Shown here in pieces: positions 11,085-18,673 of a stretch of DNA of 64,000 nt. The notes under the pieces were generated by a model. It ran no database searches. It saw only the letters and a program-made list of their open reading frames with translations, and was not told the origin of the DNA. The position numbers and the translations under genes were made by a program. Source of the DNA: Arthrobacter sp. H16F315 (GTDB taxonomy: Bacteria; Actinomycetota; Actinomycetes; Actinomycetales; Micrococcaceae); NCBI RefSeq assembly GCF_024124825.1, contig NZ_JAMXSS010000002.1, forward strand, positions 2,418,001 to 2,482,000. The letters are read 5' to 3'. Each line of letters opens with the position of its first letter. Positions within the stretch are counted from its first letter, which is position 1.

Positions 11085-11602
11085 CCGGGCTCGCAACGGA
11101 ATCACAGAAGGCGTTGGAACCCGTGCGCCGCGCACTCCGGGCGGCGGCCGAAAAGCAGGCAGCCGAGCTCCGGGACAGTGCCGGCAGGCAAGCAAACGAG
11201 CTGCTGGCCAACGCACGGGCCGAAGCCGCGGAAATTCTCGGCGCGGCGGCCAAGGAGGGCGGGGAGTCAGCCCGTTCCGAAGCCGTCCTGCGTTCGGCGA
11301 GGGTACGCCGCCAGGCTCATGAACTGGTCCTCGCCCAGCGCAATTCCCTGCGTCTGGAACTCCACCGCGGGCTGCGTGAGGCAGTCCGCGGCCTCACGTC
11401 CGACCCCCGGTACACCGGGCTGATGGATCGACTGACGGCCCGGTGCAGGGAGCTGCTGGGCCCGGACGTCGTCGTCTCCACCAGCCCCGACGGGGGCGTC
11501 GTTGCCGAAGCGGGCTCGCGCCGACTGGACCTTTCGCTTCCCCTGCTCGCCGAGATGACCCTCGACGCCATGCCTGAGGTGAGTGAGTTGTGGACCAGGT
11601 AG
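11081..11602 (+). CDS. ntpE: V/A-type ATPase subunit E (peripheral stalk)
   Basis: 173 residues with the typical subunit E layout: an N-terminal coiled coil (ALRAAAEKQAAELRDSAGRQ onward, to about residue 85) and a globular C-terminal domain with HRGLREAVRGL and the GGVVAEAGSRRLDLS strand. It would pair with the G/H-like first gene to form the stator stalk. Its 3-prime end overlaps subunit A by thirteen bases. Confidence 0.78.
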   Translation: MTGLATESQKALEPVRRALRAAAEKQAAELRDSAGRQANELLANARAEAAEILGAAAKEGGESARSEAVLRSARVRRQAHELVLAQRNSLRLELHRGLREAVRGLTSDPRYTGLMDRLTARCRELLGPDVVVSTSPDGGVVAEAGSRRLDLSLPLLAEMTLDAMPEVSELWTR

Positions 11603-13337
11603 CAGCCCGTGCGGAGGGCACGGTGAAGCGTGTCAGCGGTCCGCTGGTGGAGATCGAGGGGGCCGAAGGCCTGTCCATGCTTGAGCTGATCGCCGTCGGG
11701 CCCCGGCGCATCAGCGCCGAGACGGTGGCGATAGCCGGGAGCCGGGCAACGCTGCAGGCCTACGAATACACTGGCGGACTCAAAGCCGGCGACGCCGCTG
11801 TCCCCACCGGCGGGGAGCTCTCGGGGCTGATGGGTCCGGGCCTGCTCGGCCAGGTGTTTGACGGGCTGATGCGCCCGCTGTCCTCCGCGCCGATGTGGCT
11901 CACGCCCGAGCGCTCCGGATCCGCTGAAGACCCCACCGTCCTGGCCCGCCAGTGGACCTTCCGGCCGGAGGCGGCTGCCGGGTCGGAAGTCTCTGCCGGC
12001 GATGTCCTCGGTACCGTGCCGGAGTCCGGGTCGGTGGTGCACCGTGTGCTGGTGCCGGCCGGAGTCTCCGGGGAGCTCACCTGGCTGGCACCGGAAAGCC
12101 AGGTCCACGTGCTGGATAAAGTGGCCGTGATTTCCGGACGCGAGGTAACCCTGTCCGAGCGCTGCGCGGTGCGCCGGCCGCGGCCATTCCGGTCCCGGCT
12201 CACGGCTGCGGTGCCGCTGCATACCGGCCAACGGGTCCTCGACCTGATGTTTCCGGTGGCACGCGGAGCCGCTGCGGCCGTTCCCGGGGGTTTCGGCACG
12301 GGCAAGACCATGATGTTGCAGCAGATCGCGAAATGGAGCGATGCCGACGTCATCGTCTACGTGGGCTGTGGGGAGCGCGGCAACGAAATGGCAGACGTCC
12401 TCGACGGGCTCTCGCAGCTTGAGGACGGGCGTACCGGGGGAAACTGATCGACAGGACAGTCATCATTGCAAACACCTCCAATATGCCCATGATGGCGCGG
12501 GAGGCCAGTATCTTCACCGGGATCACCGTGGCGGAGTATTACCGCGACATGGGCTACGACGTTGTAGTGATCGCGGATTCGACCTCCCGGTGGGCAGAGG
12601 CGCTGCGTGAATTCGCGAACCGCAACGGTGACCTTCCTGCCGAGGAGGGTTACCCGGCCAATCTCGCATCTGAATTAGCATCCTTCTACGAGCGCGCGGG
12701 CCGGGTGACGACTCTCGGCGGGAACACGGCATCCGTGACGGTGATCGGCGCTGTTTCGCCGCCGGGCGGCGACATGACGGAACCGGTGACCACGGACTCG
12801 CAGCGGTTCGTCCGGTCGCTGTGGATGCTGGACCGTGATCTGGCCTATTCCCGGCACTATCCAGCCGTCAGCTGGACCGGCTCTTTTGCCCGCGACGCGG
12901 AAGCCCTCGGCCGCTGGCATGCTGCCAACGGGAGCCCGGGATGGGCCGCCCGCCGGGCCCGGGCTGCAGCGCTGCTGGCAGAGGCGGACCGACTGGCCGA
13001 GCTCGCGGAAATCATCGGCGCCTCATCGTTGCCTGGCCATGAACGGATGGTGCTGCTCGGTGGCCGCCTGCTGCGCGACGGCGTCCTGATGCAGAACGCG
13101 CTGAGCGCCAACGACGGCTTTTGTTCGGCGGAAAAAGGTGCCGCTTTGCTGGACCTTGTGCTCGACGTCGTCGACGCCTGCCAGGCACTGGTGGAAAAAG
13201 GCGTCGCAGCCACCACCATTGAGGAGGCCGATCTGGGTCCGGTCCTGCGGGCGCGTGAAGAAACAGGGCCCTCGGACGCGGCGGCTGTCAAAGCCCGCAG
13301 CGTCGAGGTACTACAAGCACTGGAGGCCCTGCAGTGA
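11590..13337 (+). CDS. ntpA: V/A-type ATPase catalytic subunit A, frame break
   Basis: Catalytic nucleotide-binding subunit of about 582 residues when joined. It begins GTVKRVSGPLVEIEGAEG, has the A-specific non-homologous insert (around 90-190), the P-loop GGFGTGKT near residue 234 and YVGCGERGNEMADVL. One G is missing from the run 12436-12440, so the frame stops at LEDGRTGGN; the next frame restores LIDRTVIIANTSNMPMMARE, GITVAEYYRDMGYDV, the Walker B region VVVIADSTSRWAEALRE and VGGxNTASVT-type sequence. All key motifs survive, supporting a sequence error. GTG start. Confidence 0.93.
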
Positions 13338-14793
13338 CTGACCAGGACGGTCCGATGGCCAACCGCCGGACGGCCGAAGGTGCTGAACCTGTACCGCTAC
13401 CGCTATCTTTCGCCGCCCGGATCTCCCACGGGGACGTGCGGGAGCTCCGCGGGCCGCTGCTCGTTGCGGGCGGGATCGAGGGTGTGGGCTGGGACGAATT
13501 TGCTACCGTCGACATGGAAGGCGGCGAGCGCCGGCATGGCCTGGTCCTTGAAGTGGATCAGGACCTCGCCACCTTGCAGGTTCTCGAAAGCACCGACGGA
13601 ATGGCACTGGACGGCATCCGGATCCGCTTTGAGGGCCGTCCGCTGCATATCCAGGTGGGAACGGACTGGCTCGGACGGGTCTGCAACGGACGCGGAGAGC
13701 CGCTCGACGGCGGCCCGCCGGTGACGGGCACCGCAACCCTTCCGGTCAGCGGGTGGCCGCTGAACCCGGTCTATCGTGAACCCCCGCAGGAACCGGTGTT
13801 GACGGGCATATCGGTCATCGATGGCCTCACGACGCTGGTCAGGGGCCAGAAACTCCCCATCTTCTCCGTCCCGGGCCTGCCACACCTAACGCTGGCGACC
13901 CAGATCGCGGCGCAGGCGACCTCCGGCGGGAAGTCGTTCCGGGTGGTGTTCGCCGCCATGGGGTTGACCCATGCGGACATCGCCTATGTCCGGGACCGCC
14001 TTGAAGAACGTTCGGCCGGGGAGAGCTGGTGCTCTTGCTCAACGCCGCTGACGATCCGGTGATCGAACGCATCCTCACTCCGCGGATCGCGTTGACCGTT
14101 GCCGAACATCTCGCCTACACCGAGGGCCACGACGTCCTGGTGATCATGTCAGACATGACCAGTTACGCCGAAGCGGTCCGTGAAGTGTCTGCGGCCCGGC
14201 GGGAGATCCCGGCACGCCGGGGCTACCCCGGCTACCTCTACAGCGATCTCGCCACCCTGTATGAGCGTTGCGGCCGGGTCAAGGGCCACGACGGTTCGGT
14301 GACGATCGTGCCAGTACTGACCATGCCGGCCGGGGACATTACCCACCCCGTGCCGGACCTGACGGGCTATATCACGGAAGGGCAAATTGTCCTTGCCGCC
14401 GATATCGCTGCGCGCGGCATCTACCCGCCGGTCGATGTCCTGTCCTCCTTGTCGCGTCTGATGCGCAGCGGGGCGGGCAAGGACCGGACGCGCGAGGACC
14501 ATCTCGACGTTGCGGCCCAGGTGCTCGCAGCCATGGCCCGGGCCCGGCAGGCCACCGAACTGGCTGAGCTGGTAGGCGCCGCGGCCCTGAGTGAAACCGA
14601 CCGAAGCTACATCAAGTACCGCACGCTCGTGGAAGAGGGACTCTTCAACCAGGGGCGGGACGAAATCCGCTCCCTGGACGACACCCTCGGCCGGGCGTGG
14701 ACGGCGCTCGCCGCGCTGCCGGAACAAGAGCTGACCATGGTCTCGACGACGTTCCTGGACCGCTACCTGCCCCGCGGAGACGAACAGGCGTGA
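13334..14793 (+). CDS. ntpB: V/A-type ATPase regulatory subunit B, frame break
   Basis: Non-catalytic nucleotide-site subunit, about 486 residues when joined. Visible features are ELRGPLLVAGGIEGVGWDEF at the N-terminus, GISVIDGLTTLVRGQKLPIF and LPHLTLATQIAAQA (the degenerate P-loop region, as expected for B), then after the break NAADDPVIERILTPRIALT, VIMSDMTSYAEAVRE and RRGYPGYLYSDLATLYERCG. One G is missing in 14018-14021, where GGELVLLL should be read. The gene starts with a GTG that overlaps the stop of A and ends overlapping D. Confidence 0.93.
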
Positions 14794-15428
14794 GCGGGAT
14801 GGGGAGGGCCGGCAAGGTCCGGATCGAGCGCCGGTTGGTGACTGCCCGGCACGGCGCGCGCCTGCTGGACCGCAAGCAGCACATCCTCTCCGACGAGCTG
14901 GAACGGCTCCAGCTCCGCGCGGAGCTGGCCCGCGGGGAATGGGAACAGCTGGCAACGGAAGCCGCGGCCTGGCTGCGCCGCGCCGCCGCCCTGGACGGAA
15001 GCCGTCAACTCGAGGCTGCAGTCCCGTCGGATCCCGCCGAAGTCCGGATGCGGTGGGGCAGTGCGATGGGTGTGATGTATCCGGAAGACCCCCAGTGTTC
15101 GCTCCCGGCGGCGGCCCGGTCCGGCGGCAGCTCGGCACTGTCCTACACCGCCGCCGTTCATCGCAGCGCCCTTGAAGCGGGCGTGCGCTACGCCGCGGTC
15201 CAACGGGCGGAACTGCTTCTAGCCGCTGAACTTGCCGGTACCCGGACCCGGCAGCGGGCGGTGGAGAACCGCTGGATTCCCCGACTGGAAAATGAGCTGC
15301 TGGAAATCCGGCGGCAGCTTGACGCACAGGAGCTGGAAGAAAGCCTCCGCCTGCGCTGGGCCGCTGACCGGGCCTCAAGGAACAGCGGCAGGGCACCGCA
15401 GGCTTCGGCCAGGGAGGAGGAACCATGA
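14790..15428 (+). CDS. ntpD: V/A-type ATPase central shaft subunit D
   Basis: 212 residues with the two long helices of the rotor shaft: N-terminal ARHGARLLDRKQHILSDELE and C-terminal RRAVENRWIPRLENELLEI, the latter a strong family marker (RRVNALE..IIP.....I..I). The GTG at 14790 overlaps the stop of B; an ATG at 14799 (MGRAGKVRIE) is equally plausible. It is the last ATPase subunit; the following usp start overlaps its stop as ATGA. Confidence 0.88.
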   Translation: MSGMGRAGKVRIERRLVTARHGARLLDRKQHILSDELERLQLRAELARGEWEQLATEAAAWLRRAAALDGSRQLEAAVPSDPAEVRMRWGSAMGVMYPEDPQCSLPAAARSGGSSALSYTAAVHRSALEAGVRYAAVQRAELLLAAELAGTRTRQRAVENRWIPRLENELLEIRRQLDAQELEESLRLRWAADRASRNSGRAPQASAREEEP

Positions 15429-15865
15429 GCAATGTGATCCTGGTGGCAGTGAATGATTCCCGTGCTGCCTTCCGGGCGGCCGAAGTCGCCGTCGACTACG
15501 CGCGCCGGCTCGGCGCAGGCCTGAGCGTGGTCACCGTCCGGGAACCTGGGGCGCTGGACCGGCACCCCGGGAGCATTGATCCGGCGGCCCTGGCCAAACA
15601 CGCTGACCTGGCAGCCGAAGCGGCGCTCAGCCACGTGGCCGCACTGGCCGCTGCGGCAGACGTGGCGGTGGCCTTCAAGCAGCGCTCCGGCAAGGTAGCA
15701 GCGGAAATCCTGGCCGAGGCCCGGGAGATCGGCGCAGCCTTGATCGTCGTCGCCCTGGTGGACCGTCCCGGAAGCGCAGCCCCCTATATCGGCAGCCACA
15801 CCCTTCGGCTTCTTGAGTTTTCCCGAGTCCCGGTGCTGGTGGTCCCGCTGCACCGGGGAACCTAA
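15425..15865 (+). CDS. Universal stress protein at end of V-ATPase operon
   Basis: 146-residue single Usp domain: VILVAVNDSRAAFRAAEVAV at the start and PVLVVPLHRGT at the end. The usual ATP-binding G-2x-G-9x-G-S/T motif is imperfect (VALVDRPGSAAPYIGS), so nucleotide binding is doubtful. Its start overlaps the subunit D stop, so it is expressed with the ATPase and may be a regulatory or stress partner (inference). It converges on the antiporter gene with only twelve bases between the stops. Confidence 0.8.
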   Translation: MSNVILVAVNDSRAAFRAAEVAVDYARRLGAGLSVVTVREPGALDRHPGSIDPAALAKHADLAAEAALSHVAALAAAADVAVAFKQRSGKVAAEILAEAREIGAALIVVALVDRPGSAAPYIGSHTLRLLEFSRVPVLVVPLHRGT

Positions 15866-15877
15866 TCTTCCGGGAAC

Positions 15878-17155
15878 CTACCCTGGCGTGGGGGGAGCGT
15901 TCGGCGTGACCCGTTCGAATTGCTTGGCGACCAGGACGTCGGTCGAGGAATGCGCCAGGATGGACAGGACAATGACGAGCGCCACCAGATGGAATACCTC
16001 ATCGGCGTATTCCCCGCCGGCTTCGAGGACCAGCAACCCGTACACCACCGAGGCGAAGCCCTTCGGGCCAAACCACATTGCCGAGAGCTGTTCCTTGGCC
16101 GGCAGCCCGGTGCCCAGGAACGAGACCAGCAGGGCAAGAGGACGCGCCACGACAATTGCCAGGACCGCGAAGATCCACCCGGTCCAGGCAATTTCGCCGA
16201 ACAGGAATGTTGGGGTGATCAGCGCACCGAAGACCAGGATGGCGGCGAGTTTCAGCAGCTCTGAGACGAGCTCGCCGAACTGCTCAAATTCTGCACGGAA
16301 GCCAGGTCCTGCGGTTGCCACGGTGATACCGGCGGAGAAGGCGGCCAGGAAGAGGTTGGCCCCGGACACCAGGCAGATGGCGAGTACGAGCAGTCCGATC
16401 GATACCGCTACCAGCGGCTGAAGACCCTTTGTCGCCTTGAGGAAGGGCAGCCGTTCCAGCCGGATGACAATCAGGGGCACCAGGACGCCGACCACCAGTC
16501 CCAGGACGATCTCCTCGGCCAGGAGTCCCAGCTCAAGGTCCCCGCCGCCGCCGAGCGCAACGAGCACCAGAACGATCGGCAGGGCCAGGCCGTCATTGAG
16601 GCCCGACTCGACATTGAGCAGGTGGCGCAAGCGGCCAGGGACTTCGGCGCGGCCCACAATGGCGGCCGCAAACACCGGATCGGTCGGTGCCAGCACCGCG
16701 CCCAGCAGGAAACTTTCCAGCCAGGGGATCCCGGCCACAAAATGGGCCAGTAGGGCCGTAATGAGGAGCGTCAGTGGAAGCCCCAGAAGCAGCGCCCGGC
16801 CCGGCAGACGCCACGCAGACCGCAGGTCCGAGAGCCCCACCTTCATGCCGTCGGTAAACAACACAGAAAACAGGGCAAGCTGGGCAAGGACTCCGACGAC
16901 CGGATCCCCGGGCGCTACCGGAAGGACCCCCAGCATGCCCGCGCCCAAAGCGAACCCGCCCAAAAGAAACAACACCGCCGTGGAAAGAATCGTCCGGCTG
17001 GCCCGTTCCGAGATGAGAACCGCCAGGAGCAGGAGAACCGCAAAAACCAGCGTCAGCGTCGCAACCACGGCATTCCCTCCGGCGACAGCCACAGCTCGGC
17101 TTGATCGCATATTGTGCTGTCCTTGGGCTTTCATCCTAGGCGCGCGGACGGCCAT
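15878..17155 (-). CDS. CPA1 (NhaP-type) cation:proton antiporter
   Basis: 425 residues, about twelve membrane helices. It shows the CPA1/NhaP signatures LLGAVLAPTDPVFAAAIVGR and HLLNVESGLNDGLALP (near residue 181), which contain the ion-binding Asp residues, and MWFGPKGFASVVYG in the last third. It exchanges Na+ or K+ for protons across the membrane. No RCK/TrkA regulatory domain follows. Being convergent to a V-type ATPase operon suggests a shared role in ion or pH homeostasis, but no shared promoter exists. Starts at 17134 or 17110 are also possible. Confidence 0.88.
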   Translation of the reverse strand: MAVRAPRMKAQGQHNMRSSRAVAVAGGNAVVATLTLVFAVLLLLAVLISERASRTILSTAVLFLLGGFALGAGMLGVLPVAPGDPVVGVLAQLALFSVLFTDGMKVGLSDLRSAWRLPGRALLLGLPLTLLITALLAHFVAGIPWLESFLLGAVLAPTDPVFAAAIVGRAEVPGRLRHLLNVESGLNDGLALPIVLVLVALGGGGDLELGLLAEEIVLGLVVGVLVPLIVIRLERLPFLKATKGLQPLVAVSIGLLVLAICLVSGANLFLAAFSAGITVATAGPGFRAEFEQFGELVSELLKLAAILVFGALITPTFLFGEIAWTGWIFAVLAIVVARPLALLVSFLGTGLPAKEQLSAMWFGPKGFASVVYGLLVLEAGGEYADEVFHLVALVIVLSILAHSSTDVLVAKQFERVTPNAPPTPG

Positions 17156-17167
17156 TAGACTCGCATC

Positions 17168-18589
17168 ATGATGGACACCACGGAGAAACGGCCCCGCAGA
17201 GCTGCCGTTTCAAGCCTTCGAGCGCGGATCTACACGATCCGCGCAGCCTTTCGTTCCCGGCTCTGGCCCCTGCCGGTCGTGGCGGTAGCGCTGGCCGTCA
17301 CGCTGGGCGTCGGACTGCCGATACTCGATGACCTGGTGGATCAGCAGCTGCCCGAAGTGCTGCAGAGGTACCTCTTCAGCGGTGGGCCGGAAGCCGCCCG
17401 GGCAGTCCTGCAGTCGATTTCGGGCTCCCTCATCACGGTCACCTCCTTGACCTTTTCCCTCACGGTCGTGACGCTGCAGTTGGCTAGCAGCCAGTTTTCG
17501 CCCCGGCTGCTGCGCACGTTCACCAGTGACAGTTTTGTGCACGGGACCCTGGCGTTGTTCCTGGGAACGTTCTCGTATTCGCTGACGGTGCTGCGGACTG
17601 TCCGCAGCAGCACCTCCACCGGGAGCGAATTCGTCCCGGATATCGCCGTCACGGTGGCTTTCCTGCTGGCCATCGCGAGCGTTGTGGGTCTAGTGCTGTT
17701 CCTCGCGCATCTGACCCGTGAGATCCGCGTCGAGTCGATGATGCGCAATGTCCACACGGCAACCTCGGCCACCATTCGGCGCGTCATTCCGCAGTACCAG
17801 GCACCGGGAGCCACGGACGCACCGCCCAGCGTCGGCGCGGCCACCGCCGTTGGCGTAGCGGAAAACCCGCGGGGTCAACGGATTATGTCCTCGTCCTCGG
17901 GTTTTCTGTCCGCCGTCGACGCTGCAGGCCTGGCTGCGGCCGCCCGGAAGTCCGGGGCAGTCATCCGGCTCGATCAGCGGCCCGGGGCTTCCCTTATTGC
18001 CGGCGTTCCGTTCGCCACGGTCTGGGCTTCGGCCGGTAGGGCGTTTTCGTCCGCGGAGTTGGAGGAGCTCACGGCGAAGATCGGTGCCGAGGTGACGATC
18101 GGCTTTGAACGCACCGACGACCAGGATCCCGCCTTTGGTTTCCGCCAGCTGGCCGATGTCGCGGCCCGGGCACTGTCTCCCGGGACCAACGATCCGACGA
18201 CGGCGGTCCACGTCATCGGACACTTGTCCAGCCTGTTGTGCGAACTGGTGGGGCGCGACCTTAGTGACGAGCGGATTAGAGACTCTGACAGCACGGTCCG
18301 GGTCATCCTGGCCCGGCCCCGGTTTGACGAGTTTTTGTCCATTGCCGTATCGCAAATCCGCCACTACGGCCTTCAGGACGCTGCGGTTGGAAGCAGGCTC
18401 CTGGCACTGTTCGAAGAGGTCGCCTGGTGTGACCGGCGAGGGGCTGCGCTGGAGGCACTGCACAGCGGGCTGGGCGAGGTGCGCGAAAGTATGGAGTTGC
18501 ACAGCTATACAAGCGCGGAAAAACGCATGCTGGTGGACAAGTATGAGCACGTCAGGACGGCCGTGTCCGGCGGAGACCCGTTGCGCTGA
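17168..18589 (+). CDS. DUF2254 family membrane protein
   Basis: 473 residues. Four hydrophobic segments lie in the first 190 residues, including ALAVTLGVGLPILDDLVD and the conserved SGSLITVTSLTFSLTVVTLQ with ASSQFSPRLLR, followed by a soluble domain with RLDQRPGASLIAG, DPAFGFRQLADVAARALSPG and NDPTTAVHVI. These are DUF2254 hallmarks. The function is unknown. It diverges from the antiporter gene, the two starts being about 12 bases apart or more. Confidence 0.85.
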   Translation: MMDTTEKRPRRAAVSSLRARIYTIRAAFRSRLWPLPVVAVALAVTLGVGLPILDDLVDQQLPEVLQRYLFSGGPEAARAVLQSISGSLITVTSLTFSLTVVTLQLASSQFSPRLLRTFTSDSFVHGTLALFLGTFSYSLTVLRTVRSSTSTGSEFVPDIAVTVAFLLAIASVVGLVLFLAHLTREIRVESMMRNVHTATSATIRRVIPQYQAPGATDAPPSVGAATAVGVAENPRGQRIMSSSSGFLSAVDAAGLAAAARKSGAVIRLDQRPGASLIAGVPFATVWASAGRAFSSAELEELTAKIGAEVTIGFERTDDQDPAFGFRQLADVAARALSPGTNDPTTAVHVIGHLSSLLCELVGRDLSDERIRDSDSTVRVILARPRFDEFLSIAVSQIRHYGLQDAAVGSRLLALFEEVAWCDRRGAALEALHSGLGEVRESMELHSYTSAEKRMLVDKYEHVRTAVSGGDPLR

Positions 18590-18593
18590 TGAC

Positions 18594-18673
18594 GGCCGGC
18601 ATCGTGCCGCAGGATACCCGGCGGACGTTACATGGCCGGCATCGTGCCGCAGGATACCCGGCGGACGTTACAT
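18594..18673. repeat. Exact 40-bp tandem duplication between convergent genes
   Basis: Two identical 40-bp units, 18594-18633 and 18634-18673, lie head to tail; each begins GGCCGGCATCGTG and ends GGCGGACGTTACAT. The second copy contains the last codons and the stop of the P-type ATPase gene; the first copy repeats them outside the gene. The units also abut the end of the DUF2254 gene. It looks like a recent slippage or unequal-exchange duplication. Confidence 0.9.
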
